Shown here piece by piece: positions 45,628-54,687 of a DNA stretch of 64,000 nucleotides (positions within the stretch are counted from its first letter, which is position 1; each line of letters starts with the position of its first letter). Origin of the DNA: Bacteroidales bacterium (GTDB taxonomy: Bacteria; Bacteroidota; Bacteroidia; Bacteroidales; UBA932); the NCBI GenBank assembly GCA_017627955.1, contig JAGAFU010000052.1:62001-126000 (forward strand), given 5' to 3'. The translations under genes were made by a program, and so were the position numbers. The notes under the pieces were generated by a model. That model did not search any database, was not told where the DNA came from, and was given only the letters and a program-made list of their open reading frames with translations.

Positions 45628-48600
45628 ATGAAAAGCTTTATTAAAATTGTCGCCGTGGCCATGCTCGGCTCGGCAGCTCTGGTCTCATGCAATAAGTTGG
45701 AGGTCACTTTGCCCAAAGGTCCCCAGGGAGAGCAAGGCATTCAGGGTATCCAAGGTATTCAAGGTGTCAACGGCAAAGATGGCATCTCAGCCTACGATGT
45801 CTGGGTCAATGCCTTGAAGGACGGAACGCTTTCAGATTGGGACTCCACCAAGACAACGATCAGCGATTACTTCCTCTATCTTAAAGGTGTCAAAGGTGAC
45901 AAGGGCGACAGGGGAGAGAAAGGAAACGATGGCTTGTCCGCCTATGAGGTCTGGAAGGAGTATATTTCTGGCGGTGATGTCGTCAATCCCCAGGACCCTG
46001 GGAAGACTTGGAATCCGGAAGATGACGGTGAAGGCGATTTTTACCGGTTCTTGACAGGGGCGAAGGGCGATGACGGCCATATTCCTTACATCGGGGATAA
46101 CGGAAACTGGTTTATCGGTGACTCGGATACCGGGATCCCGGCGACTGGTCCAATGGGACCGAAAGGGGAAGATGGCCGTACAGCCTATCAAGTCTGGGTC
46201 GAGTTCATCCGCGATAACGGTGATCCTTCATGGCCGAATGATGAAATCGAGATCTATCATTATTTCAAGTACCTGAAAGGTGAGAAAGGCGAAAAAGGAG
46301 AGAAAGGTGATAAAGGTGACACCGGAGCTGCCGGGTCGAAAGGCGACAAGGGGGACAGCCCCTACATCGGTGACAATGGCAACTGGTTCGTTTCTGGCAA
46401 GGACACAGGCGTGCCGGCCCGCGGTCCGAAGGGTGATACCGGGGCTACTGGAGCTTCAGGAGCCAAAGGAGACAACGGCCTTTCCGCTTACGAGGTCTGG
46501 AAGAGAGATGTCACTTCCGATAAGGGGTTGGACAATCCGAAAAACGGGATGTATGACTCCGAGAAGTGGCCTAAAGACAAGGTCAGCGAGGCTGATTTCT
46601 ATGATTATCTTTATGGCCGCAAAGGAGACAAAGGTGATGACGGGCTCTCCGCTTATGAGGTCTGGAAACTCTACATCGCCGGAGGTGACGTGGCCAATCC
46701 CCAGAACCCTGACGTGAAATGGAATCCTTCCGACAACACTGAGAAAGATTTCTTCAAGTTCCTGACCGGTCCCAAGGGTGATGACGGCTTGATCCCATAC
46801 ATCGGAACCGACGGAAACTGGTGGATAGGAGATGAGAACACAGGCAAACCTTCCAGGGGACCGAAAGGTGATAAGGGTGAAGATGGCTATACTCCGGTCA
46901 TCGGTCCCAACGGCAATTGGTTCATCGGCGATGAGGACACCGGAATCCCCGCGAAGGGCAAGGACGGCTCTGACGGCAAGGATGGAGACCAGGGCAAAAA
47001 CGGCCTTTCAGCTTATGAGATATGGAAGTCCGATGTCCTTAAGGAAGGTGGTCTGTCGACTCCTGACAACGGAGTTTACGACGTTTCGAAGACCCCGACC
47101 TGGCCGACCGATGCCACAGATGTGTCGGATTTCTGGCTCTATCTTAAAGGAAAAGATGGAGTGGACGGCAAAGATGGCCAAGATGGCAAGGATGGCGAAA
47201 ATGGTCAGGAAGTGAAGCCTGTTGTCAAATTGGAGTATTCAGAGGAAGTTGAGGCTGACAAGTATAATGTCGCTCCAGTCAGGGCGCTGATGAAAATATC
47301 GGGATCGAAAAGCGCTCGCCCCGACACGACCTATGAATATGTCAATCCTTATTCGGGAGGCGCCGCATTCATCGTGACCGGTCCCGGCCCTGTGATAATC
47401 CCTGATTGCGAGGTGGTCTTCACTGATGTCAAAGGTAACAGATACTCAAAGACTTCCGATGGTGACGGCTTCGTGTACCTGAGCCGTGAGGAGCTTCCGG
47501 AATACACGGACGGCAGTCCGACAGCGTCAAAACCGACAAAGCCGCTTTCTTTCAAGTACGGTGATGTCACGATCTCTGATGCTTCCCGGATCGGCCAGAC
47601 ATGCAAGGTCCCGTATAGAGTGGGACTGTCAATGACGATGAAAAAGGCGGTGCTTGATGCTGGTAGCGTGACCGTGACCTCGTCACTTGTGAGGGAAGTG
47701 GAAGGAAAAAAGGAGTCGTCTTGCGGAGGTGTGGATTTCCCCTTCTGGGATGAGAGTTCGAAGAGGGGATACAAATACTACAGGAGCCCTTCAGCCATTG
47801 AGGCTTACTATGCGGCGGTCGGTTCCAGACCTGTTTTTGAGAGCGGGATCGCCAATTACGCCGATGTCTTGACCGCCCAGAACAGCGTGTCTGTACTGAC
47901 AAATTCAGCAAGTAGGTCGAAGGTGAGCAAGTCCTCCCGTTCAACCGATTATCTGAAAGGCTCTTTCGGCAACGGCTCGTCACCCGCTAAAATCAAAGTG
48001 ACCGCGAAGGTGTACTCGATCAGCTCAAAGAACGGTAAACTCAATGTCACCAAGCCGCTTCCGGATTACGGCCTGAAAATCGAGACCGCGCGGAAAGCTC
48101 ATGTCCCGGAGATTCGCTACATCGGGGATATTGACCTGAAAGGGGAGTCTCCCAGAGTCACATACCCCAAGGTCGGTACCGATCCTGATGACGACGATCC
48201 TTCGGGCAGGGTCAAGATGAAGTGGACACATTATATTGTCGTCCTTGGGCAGACTGAGTTCGCGGGGAATTTCGATCTCTCCACTTTCGGACAATGCTAC
48301 CTTGAAGGTGAAGGAACATTGAATGGCGAGGTCTATGAGTTCCAAAGATTTGACTCGCTGACTGATTATATGGCGACACCCTCGGGGAGGGGGAAAACTC
48401 TTGAGGGATATGTCAACGTCGTAGGCACCAGGCAGGGGACAAAGATAGACAACCATGTGGCTCTCAATATGAATGGATGGGATGTGAGGGACCTTTATGA
48501 TGGTTTTGAGGTTATCTTCGGATCTTATTCTTCATCCCGTAACTCGATCGGAACCGTGAAGTTCGGAGATGTCCACTACGCCGGACTGTCGGCAACGTTC

Positions 48601-48693
48601 TATTATACTGAAGGGACTTACACCGCGAGATTGTCCGACGGCTCTTTCATGGCTGATAAAATCCAGGTGATTTACGACGGGTTCACGAAGTGA
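45628..48693 (+). CDS. Lipoprotein with interrupted collagen-like Gly-X-Y stalk
   Basis: This 1021-residue protein has a lipobox ending LVSCNK (Cys21). Residues 31 to about 530 are Gly-X-Y tracts (GPQGEQGIQGIQG, GEKGEKGEKGDKG and similar) broken regularly by units that begin LSAYEVW and by YIGxNGNWFIGDxDTG units. The last 490 residues are a non-collagenous beta-rich region that I cannot assign. The start at 45628 is chosen over 45574, which overlaps the OmpA gene. It probably forms a rod-like surface fibre held by the lipid anchor. Confidence 0.88.
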   Translation: MKSFIKIVAVAMLGSAALVSCNKLEVTLPKGPQGEQGIQGIQGIQGVNGKDGISAYDVWVNALKDGTLSDWDSTKTTISDYFLYLKGVKGDKGDRGEKGNDGLSAYEVWKEYISGGDVVNPQDPGKTWNPEDDGEGDFYRFLTGAKGDDGHIPYIGDNGNWFIGDSDTGIPATGPMGPKGEDGRTAYQVWVEFIRDNGDPSWPNDEIEIYHYFKYLKGEKGEKGEKGDKGDTGAAGSKGDKGDSPYIGDNGNWFVSGKDTGVPARGPKGDTGATGASGAKGDNGLSAYEVWKRDVTSDKGLDNPKNGMYDSEKWPKDKVSEADFYDYLYGRKGDKGDDGLSAYEVWKLYIAGGDVANPQNPDVKWNPSDNTEKDFFKFLTGPKGDDGLIPYIGTDGNWWIGDENTGKPSRGPKGDKGEDGYTPVIGPNGNWFIGDEDTGIPAKGKDGSDGKDGDQGKNGLSAYEIWKSDVLKEGGLSTPDNGVYDVSKTPTWPTDATDVSDFWLYLKGKDGVDGKDGQDGKDGENGQEVKPVVKLEYSEEVEADKYNVAPVRALMKISGSKSARPDTTYEYVNPYSGGAAFIVTGPGPVIIPDCEVVFTDVKGNRYSKTSDGDGFVYLSREELPEYTDGSPTASKPTKPLSFKYGDVTISDASRIGQTCKVPYRVGLSMTMKKAVLDAGSVTVTSSLVREVEGKKESSCGGVDFPFWDESSKRGYKYYRSPSAIEAYYAAVGSRPVFESGIANYADVLTAQNSVSVLTNSASRSKVSKSSRSTDYLKGSFGNGSSPAKIKVTAKVYSISSKNGKLNVTKPLPDYGLKIETARKAHVPEIRYIGDIDLKGESPRVTYPKVGTDPDDDDPSGRVKMKWTHYIVVLGQTEFAGNFDLSTFGQCYLEGEGTLNGEVYEFQRFDSLTDYMATPSGRGKTLEGYVNVVGTRQGTKIDNHVALNMNGWDVRDLYDGFEVIFGSYSSSRNSIGTVKFGDVHYAGLSATFYYTEGTYTARLSDGSFMADKIQVIYDGFTK
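45718..47208 (+). repeat. Coding repeats of the collagen-like stalk
   Basis: Two interspersed units recur. A Gly-X-Y plus (L/I)SAYE(V/I)W unit appears at least five times, each with a following acidic Trp/Phe stretch, and a shorter GNWFIGDxDTG unit appears four times. They lie in phase, so they expand or shrink without frameshift. Confidence 0.8.
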
Positions 48694-48723
48694 TCCAACG
48701 GGACAGGTTTCCAATAATTTGAG

Positions 48724-48731
48724 TATATTTG
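48724..48731 (+). promoter_or_regulatory. Possible promoter -7 element for the DUF1460 gene
   Basis: TATATTTG is a perfect TAnnTTTG just 5 bases before the ATG at 48737. If used, the mRNA is leaderless or nearly so; otherwise the gene is read with its upstream neighbour. Confidence 0.4.
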
Positions 48732-48736
48732 GCGTC

Positions 48737-49633
48737 ATGAGAAGGATAGTGATCGTTCTCATGGCGCTTTTCGCCATGTCTTTCCACTGCCAGAAGTCTT
48801 TCTGCCAGGAGTGTGTCTTGTCTGCCGGGGATGAGAAAGTCGCCCGTGAAGTCATGCGTGATATTCATGAGGCTGATCTTAAAGCCGGTTCAGGACTGAC
48901 TTTGTCCCAGATGATGGTTATGGCAGCCGAGGCGCTCGTCGGTACTCCGTACGTGGCCGGGACGCTTGATGAGGATCCCGTTGAAGAGAAACTGCGGATA
49001 TACTTGACTAAGACGGACTGTATCCTTTTCGTGGAGACTTGCCTTGCGTTGGCAAAGACCGTTGATGACGCGGGGGAGAGTGAGCCGGAATTAGAAGATT
49101 TCATCAACAATGTCGCGAGGATGCGCTACCGTACTGATCCCCCGTTTTCTTATGGCGACAGGGTGCATTACACGACCGAGTGGGTCAGGCGCATGGAAGG
49201 GACCGTCCTTCATGACATGACACTGGAACTGGGTGGAGAAGTCTATGACCATCCCGTCTATTTCATGTCATCTCATCCTGAAAGTTACAAGCAACTTGCT
49301 GAAGCTGACGATATTCCGAGGGCGGCTCTGAATCTGCTGAAGATTAGGGAGGTTGAGGAAGAGCTGAACAGGAGCCCCATGACATATATCCCCAAAACAA
49401 AGCTTTCCCAGGCCTCCGGACAAATCAAGTCCGGGGACATTATCTGCTTCTCCACCACTATCGGGGGACTTGACATCTCCCATGTCGGGATCGCTTATGT
49501 CAAGGATGGAGTCGCCGGTTTTATCCACGCCTCACAAAAAGACGGAAAGGTTGAAATCGATTCCAGGACAATTGAAGAATATGTCCGGTCACGTTCCAAC
49601 CTTTCCGGCATAAAGGTCATCAGACCTTTGTAG
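48737..49633 (+). CDS. DUF1460 family exported hydrolase (NlpC/P60-like)
   Basis: This 298-residue protein has a signal peptide (FCQECV region). The conserved DUF1460 motifs are LTKTDCILFVETC (catalytic Cys) and GGLDISHVGIAYVKDG (His). The fold is that of NlpC/P60 cysteine hydrolases that cut muropeptides or act as amidases. The start at 48737 is preferred over 48719. It lies on the same strand as the collagen-like gene, 43 bases away, and converges with the small EF-hand-like gene. Confidence 0.9.
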   Translation: MRRIVIVLMALFAMSFHCQKSFCQECVLSAGDEKVAREVMRDIHEADLKAGSGLTLSQMMVMAAEALVGTPYVAGTLDEDPVEEKLRIYLTKTDCILFVETCLALAKTVDDAGESEPELEDFINNVARMRYRTDPPFSYGDRVHYTTEWVRRMEGTVLHDMTLELGGEVYDHPVYFMSSHPESYKQLAEADDIPRAALNLLKIREVEEELNRSPMTYIPKTKLSQASGQIKSGDIICFSTTIGGLDISHVGIAYVKDGVAGFIHASQKDGKVEIDSRTIEEYVRSRSNLSGIKVIRPL

Positions 49634-49635
49634 GA

Positions 49636-50088
49636 TTATTTCCTCTTGAACAAGCCTCCGAGGATGCTTCCGAAGAGTCCGCCTCCACCGATCTTTCCGC
49701 CGAGGGAGATGATCACGTCGTTGATGTCAACCTTGCCGTCTCCATTCTGATCCTTGAAGAGCTTTGTGACTCCGCCAAGGACTGTGGGGATCAGGGCGAG
49801 GAGGGAAGCGTTGGCGGCCTTGCCAAGATTCAGGTTCTTCAAGACACTGTTGTTGAAGATGTTGCCCGCTAGTGAGGTGACAGGACTCTTGGCGACTGAT
49901 GTCTTGCCGTTGAGAAGATCTGTGATGATGTTCACTCCACCCCTGCTGGTCGCGGTCTGGGTGAGGCTGCCAAGGATAGAGTCGGAGAGTCCTCCGAGAA
50001 CCTTGCTCTGAAGATCGGCGGGAATCTGGACTCCGCCTGCAGCTGAGTTGACCTGCTGCTTGATGATGTCAGCGATTGAGAATGCCAT
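49636..50088 (-). CDS. Small protein with an EF-hand-like Ca-binding loop
   Basis: This 150-residue protein is Gly/Ser/Leu-rich with repeated helical segments (LGGLSDSILGSL, LLALIPTVLGGVTKL), as in DUF937-like proteins. Near the C-terminus DQNGDGKVDINDVI is a textbook EF-hand/dockerin-type loop. It ends with a GGGGLFGSILGGLF stretch. No signal peptide is evident. Function is unknown. Confidence 0.75.
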   Translation of the reverse strand: MAFSIADIIKQQVNSAAGGVQIPADLQSKVLGGLSDSILGSLTQTATSRGGVNIITDLLNGKTSVAKSPVTSLAGNIFNNSVLKNLNLGKAANASLLALIPTVLGGVTKLFKDQNGDGKVDINDVIISLGGKIGGGGLFGSILGGLFKRK

Positions 50089-50122
50089 AATTGTGTGTAT
50101 TAAATGGTTTGTGGAAAAAGAA

Positions 50123-52174
50123 TTATAAATATTGATCGAAATAGTCGGTGACTTTGTCCATCAGGTGGATTCTCCATCTTCCGAAGACATTGTGCTCAGA
50201 TCTTGGGTAGGGGAAATAATCCAGCTGGATGTCGTTTTCTATGCATTTCTGGACAAAACTGAGACTGTGCTCCCACACTACTGTGTTGTCTATCGCTCCC
50301 TGGCAGATGAGAAGCTTGCCTTTGAGGTTGGTGGCATTCTCGATCAGGCTCGTCTCCTTGAACCCTTCGGGATTGGTCTCGGGAGTGTCCATGTAACGCT
50401 CCCCGTACATGATCTCATACCATTTCCAGTCTATGACTGGGCCTCCGGCCACGCCTACCTTGAAGGTTTCGGGGTAGTGAGTCATGAGGGAGATGGTCAT
50501 GAAACCGCCATAGCTCCACCCGTGGACACCAATACGTTCCGAGTCGACAAAAGGAAGGGATTTGAGCATCTCGATGCCGACCATCTGGTCTGACATCTCG
50601 TTCTGCCCGCAGCGCCTGTGGATGGCTTTCTCATATTCGGCTCCACGGTTGGAGGTTCCCCGTCCGTCCTGGATGTAGACGATGTAGCCTTTTTGCGCCA
50701 TCAAAAGTTCCCACATGCTGATTCCTCCCAACCAGCTGTCTTTCACAAGCTGGGAGTGCGGCCCTCCATAAACGTACAGAAGAACCGGATACTTCTTCGC
50801 CGGATCGAAATCGGCGGGAAGGAACAGCCTGTACCAGTTGTCATACTGCCCGTCGGCGCTCTTGACTGTCCCGAGCATGACCTTGCCCGTTTTGAAGGCC
50901 TTGAGCGGGTCCTCGGCCCTGCCAATTTCCCTTATCAGCTTGCCGTCGGTGGACCTGATCTGCGTCACGGAAGGCACATTGAAGCTGCTGAACATGTCGA
51001 TGAACTTCCCGAAGTCCTCGTTGAGGGAGACATTGTGCCAACCTTCATCCTGCGTCAGGCGGACAGGCTTGCCGAATTTGGCCTTGGCGACGGACTCCAC
51101 ACCTTTCCGGGTTTTCAGTCCCGTGACCGAAATCTTGAAAAGGTGGTTCTCAACAGGAGACACTTCGGCGGAAGTGTAAAACACGTTGGTCCCGTCATTG
51201 CCGACATATTCGACATCGGCGTCTACGGCGGTCAGTCGTCTGACCGTTCCGAGGGTGTCGCAAAGGTAGAGATTGCGGAACCCGTCCCTGACATCCGTCC
51301 TGTAGAGGAATGAATATGTCCCTTTGATGAAATAGAGAGGATCCGAAGGCTCCACGTAGCGTGGATCGTCATCTGTGAGGATCGTCCTCGCGAATGATCC
51401 GTCGGAAGCCCTGTACATATTGAGTCTCATGTATTTCTGGGACCTGTCCAGGACCTGGATGAAAACGTTCTTGTCGTCCGGCGACCAGGAGATGTCACAG
51501 AGGTAACGGTCGTAACCGAAATCGGTCACATCGCACCATACGGTCTCGCGGGTCTCCAGGTCGTAGATTCCAAGCTTTATCTCTTCGCTTTCCATCCCGT
51601 TCATCGGGTATTTGATGCTTTGGAGGCTACCTGTTCTGGTGCTGATGTCCAGGAGCGGGAAGTCCGAGACCCTGCTCTCGTCCTTGCGGTAGAAAGCGAG
51701 TTTGGATCCGGAAGGCGACCAGAATATCCCGCCGTTGATGCCGAACTCGTTGCGGCTGACGCTCTGGCCGTAAGTTATCTGGTCGTTCTCACTCTCCGCG
51801 ACCGCTATCTCGGTCCCGTCGTTGATATAGAGGCTCTGCCCTTTGGTGTAGGCCGCTACTCCTTTCGAGCTCATGACCGAGCCACGCATGGCTGAAAAGC
51901 CGCGGCTGCCTCCTCTGTTTTCGGGCTTGTACTCGACAGCCTCTCCGGTTGTGGCGTTGTATGCTTTCAGCTCCCGGCCTTCCATGACGGCGTAAGTGTC
52001 GCTGTCGGTCCAGAAGGCCCTCACGGCGGCCGGCCTTGTGCCGATCCCCATGACAGCCTCCTCCATGGTCATTGTCCTGCCTGAAGGATTGGCTGGATGC
52101 TCAGCTACGACTCCGGTCTGGGCGTTAGCCGCGAAAGGAAGGGCCAACACCAGGAATATCAATGTTTTCCTCAT
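50123..52174 (-). CDS. S9 family peptidase, DPP-IV type (copy 2)
   Basis: This 683-residue protein has a signal peptide ending ANAQ, a propeller domain and a C-terminal hydrolase domain. The triad is Ser554 (GWSYGG), Asp629 (GAIDNTVVW) and His661 (RSEHNV). The substrate Glu pair region is not obvious. It is more diverged from classic DPP-IV than copy 1. It overlaps the upstream small gene by 4 bases. A periplasmic dipeptide- or tripeptide-releasing role is likely. Confidence 0.9.
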   Translation of the reverse strand: MRKTLIFLVLALPFAANAQTGVVAEHPANPSGRTMTMEEAVMGIGTRPAAVRAFWTDSDTYAVMEGRELKAYNATTGEAVEYKPENRGGSRGFSAMRGSVMSSKGVAAYTKGQSLYINDGTEIAVAESENDQITYGQSVSRNEFGINGGIFWSPSGSKLAFYRKDESRVSDFPLLDISTRTGSLQSIKYPMNGMESEEIKLGIYDLETRETVWCDVTDFGYDRYLCDISWSPDDKNVFIQVLDRSQKYMRLNMYRASDGSFARTILTDDDPRYVEPSDPLYFIKGTYSFLYRTDVRDGFRNLYLCDTLGTVRRLTAVDADVEYVGNDGTNVFYTSAEVSPVENHLFKISVTGLKTRKGVESVAKAKFGKPVRLTQDEGWHNVSLNEDFGKFIDMFSSFNVPSVTQIRSTDGKLIREIGRAEDPLKAFKTGKVMLGTVKSADGQYDNWYRLFLPADFDPAKKYPVLLYVYGGPHSQLVKDSWLGGISMWELLMAQKGYIVYIQDGRGTSNRGAEYEKAIHRRCGQNEMSDQMVGIEMLKSLPFVDSERIGVHGWSYGGFMTISLMTHYPETFKVGVAGGPVIDWKWYEIMYGERYMDTPETNPEGFKETSLIENATNLKGKLLICQGAIDNTVVWEHSLSFVQKCIENDIQLDYFPYPRSEHNVFGRWRIHLMDKVTDYFDQYL

Positions 52175-52575
52175 GATTCTTCAGGGGATGTGACTGAGAT
52201 TATCTTGTCCACGACATGTTTCTGCATGCCTCTCCAGGGGAGGGCTCCGAGATATTCCTTGTAGTGTACCTCGACGACCTTGCCGCTGCTCCTCATCAGT
52301 TCATTGGCGATCTCCTCGTCCGCGACGGAAAAATCGAAGATGTAGGACTGGATGGTGGCTGTCCCGCCGGTCTTGGGAACGCTGCCCTTGAAACCGGCTT
52401 GGATCAGCCTGCCCTCGTAGGTCTTCCAGACGTATCCCTTATAAGTGAACTGGTTGAGTTCCCCGGCCTTCACCCCGTCTCCGAAGACGAAGTAGAACCG
52501 GAAGTAGATGAACACCGCCGCGGCCAGAATCAGCCCGACGATGACCCAAGTGATGACTTTCTTTAGCGTGCTCAT
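52171..52575 (-). CDS. Small membrane-anchored protein of unknown function
   Basis: This 134-residue protein has one N-terminal helix (10-30) followed by a soluble beta-rich domain with KTYEGRLIQAGF. Similar short proteins are common in Bacteroidetes and are sometimes misannotated as 6-phosphogluconate dehydrogenase. It is translationally coupled to the DPP-IV gene (ATGA). No function is assigned. Confidence 0.7.
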   Translation of the reverse strand: MSTLKKVITWVIVGLILAAAVFIYFRFYFVFGDGVKAGELNQFTYKGYVWKTYEGRLIQAGFKGSVPKTGGTATIQSYIFDFSVADEEIANELMRSSGKVVEVHYKEYLGALPWRGMQKHVVDKIISVTSPEES

Positions 52576-52587
52576 ATTCTTTAATGT

Positions 52588-53712
52588 TTATCTTATCGTT
52601 CCGGATGTCATCTCCCATCCCATTATCGTCGAGATGTACGGGATGACGGAGTGCGCGATCTTGATGTGGCCGTTGTAATTCGGATGGCCGTCGGCCCCCA
52701 TGTCCGACGTCTCGTTATGCACTGAGGATCCGAGGCCCATCATGTGAATATTCTGGAGGCCGCTGGCCCGGGCGGCGTTGTTGATGTACTCCAGCTGAAG
52801 AATGTCGTGTTTGGGAGCGACACAGAGGATCGGATGCTCCGTACCGTAAAACTCCTTGATTTCCTTCAAGAGTGTGATGTAACCTTTTGAGAAAATCCTT
52901 TCCGCAGGTTGCATCCTGGTCGAGAAATCGTTGGTTCCCAGGTAGATGACGGTGATGGCGGGCCTCAAGACACTTTCGCCCGGATTCCATTTGGGAGCGT
53001 CCTCGCTGTCGAAGACATTCTGATAACGCGCGGGCATGTTGCCCTCGTTCAATTTGCCGTTATAGTTCCTTACCACCCCTATGCCGGAGTGCGCGATAAC
53101 CATTTGCTCTGCCCCGAAATATCTTGCGGTGGCACATGCGTAGGTCAGGTTCTGGTTCTCGGTCTCGGGCGAGAAATGCTCTTTGTTGGACGCTTCCGTA
53201 CCATACCCGCAGGTGTATGAGTCCCCGACAAATTCTATTACCCTCTCAGAGGGAGTGTCAGCTTGCAGGAATATACCGTCTGTCGTGAATTCCTTTATGG
53301 TGGTACGCCCTTGCGAACCCTCCGTGCGTTTCTGGATGATCACTTGATGAGGAGCCTTTGACGCTTTCTTGTCCTTCCCGAATCTGGCCTTCAGTTCCGT
53401 GGCGCTGAACAATGTGATGGTTGTGTCCTTGCCGGTGACTTTGATGACTTTGTCCGGAGCGGAGTCCATGGCGCCGTCAAGCCAGACGTTGTAGTAGTTC
53501 TTTCCGGTGTCGGATGCTTTAAGGGTCAGAGAGTTGCCTTGAAAACGAATCTTTACGTAAACTCCGGTCCAGTCGAAAGAGACCTCTCCATCATGGACTT
53601 CGGTCCTGCCGATGTAGGTGAGCCTGCCGTCCCCGCCCTTGATGCTCTCGCACAGAAGCGTGGCACAAGGAACCAGAAGGACAGACAGCAACAATATCAG
53701 ACGTTTAAACAT
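52588..53712 (-). CDS. SGNH hydrolase, carbohydrate esterase family 2-like
   Basis: This 374-residue protein has a signal peptide, an N-terminal CE2-type beta-sandwich (about 25-150; VYVKIRFQGNSLTL), and a C-terminal SGNH esterase domain. The nucleophile is Ser165 in FVGDSYTCGYG, block V is DGHPNYNGH near the C-terminus. CE2 enzymes remove acetyl groups from xylan, mannan or other glycans. The start at 53712 is preferred over 53763, which lies within an A/T-rich leader. Confidence 0.88.
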   Translation of the reverse strand: MFKRLILLLSVLLVPCATLLCESIKGGDGRLTYIGRTEVHDGEVSFDWTGVYVKIRFQGNSLTLKASDTGKNYYNVWLDGAMDSAPDKVIKVTGKDTTITLFSATELKARFGKDKKASKAPHQVIIQKRTEGSQGRTTIKEFTTDGIFLQADTPSERVIEFVGDSYTCGYGTEASNKEHFSPETENQNLTYACATARYFGAEQMVIAHSGIGVVRNYNGKLNEGNMPARYQNVFDSEDAPKWNPGESVLRPAITVIYLGTNDFSTRMQPAERIFSKGYITLLKEIKEFYGTEHPILCVAPKHDILQLEYINNAARASGLQNIHMMGLGSSVHNETSDMGADGHPNYNGHIKIAHSVIPYISTIMGWEMTSGTIR

Positions 53713-53775
53713 GATCCTCAAATTCAAGCATATAAAGTTAAACAAGTTTTTTGTTAATCCCAAAAGTCGGAGCGA

Positions 53776-54687
53776 TCAAAGAAAGCTGAACCATCTGCGG
53801 ATTATTCTTCCGGTTGAATTCCGGAGCCTGAAAAGATTGATCCCCAACCTTGAAGGGGAGTAAAGGCGGGCATATTTCCTGGTGAGAAGGAGGATGTCTG
53901 AACGGAACATCTCCTTCCGTTTGCTGATGACTCTCTTGAACCTCCCGTCAGTGAATTTGTCCAGGGAGTCCAGCATCTCAATCATTATCAACCGGTTCTT
54001 AATCCTGGCCTTCCTGTCGTGCCGTTTTGTCCATGAGCCCTCGGTTCCGACGCGGTAGGCCGACAGGCAGTCGTTCAGGTAGACCATGCCGCCCCTGAGA
54101 GAGCATTGGATCGCCATCACGTAGTCAATCATCACGACATCTCTCATCGGGGTCCATTCGAGATAGGCTTCCCGCCTGCACATCAGGGACGAGGTGGCGC
54201 AATACCAGCCACCTCCGCCTATGATCACGCTTTCCGCCGGGATGATTCCGTCCCGGAGCCTTGGCGCTATCCAGCCATCGAATTTTCCATCCTTGAGCCT
54301 TAATGTCCTGTGGGAGCAGATGTCGGCCTCGGGGTGGGAGTCAAGAGCCTTGACTTGACGCATAAGCTTGTGAGTGTCAGTCCAATAATCATCTCCCTCA
54401 CAAAATGCCACGTACTCGCCCTTCAGGATTGGGAATATAAATTCCCGGGTGATGAGGACACCCTTTGAATGCTGGTTCTCTTTCTGGAATATGGGCTTGA
54501 TGATGTCCGGACGCCGGGCCTGGTATTCCCGGATTATCGAGTCGGTTCCGTCGGTGGAGGCGTCGTCATGGACGATCACCTCGAAGGGGAAATCAGTTTC
54601 CTGGGACACGAACCCTTCCAAGGTGTCCCTTATGTATTTGGCGTGGTTGTACGCCAGGCAGATAACGCTGACCTTGACCTTATCCAT
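53776..54687 (-). CDS. GT-A family 2 glycosyltransferase
   Basis: This 303-residue cytoplasmic enzyme begins VSVICLAYNHAKYIRDTLEGF, and has the nucleotide-sugar motif HDDAST near residue 41 and the metal-binding CEGDDYW. This is the inverting GT2 fold. The acceptor is unknown; the coupled upstream genes suggest that it adds a sugar to a modified lipid, peptide or glycan. It overlaps the WbqC gene by 8 bases and is the last gene of the four-gene set. Confidence 0.9.
   Translation of the reverse strand: MDKVKVSVICLAYNHAKYIRDTLEGFVSQETDFPFEVIVHDDASTDGTDSIIREYQARRPDIIKPIFQKENQHSKGVLITREFIFPILKGEYVAFCEGDDYWTDTHKLMRQVKALDSHPEADICSHRTLRLKDGKFDGWIAPRLRDGIIPAESVIIGGGGWYCATSSLMCRREAYLEWTPMRDVVMIDYVMAIQCSLRGGMVYLNDCLSAYRVGTEGSWTKRHDRKARIKNRLIMIEMLDSLDKFTDGRFKRVISKRKEMFRSDILLLTRKYARLYSPSRLGINLFRLRNSTGRIIRRWFSFL

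Noticed and set aside
45718..47208. Repeats that could be taken for a CRISPR array
   Set aside because: They are coding Gly-X-Y repeats in one frame, with no constant spacer length or flanking cas genes.
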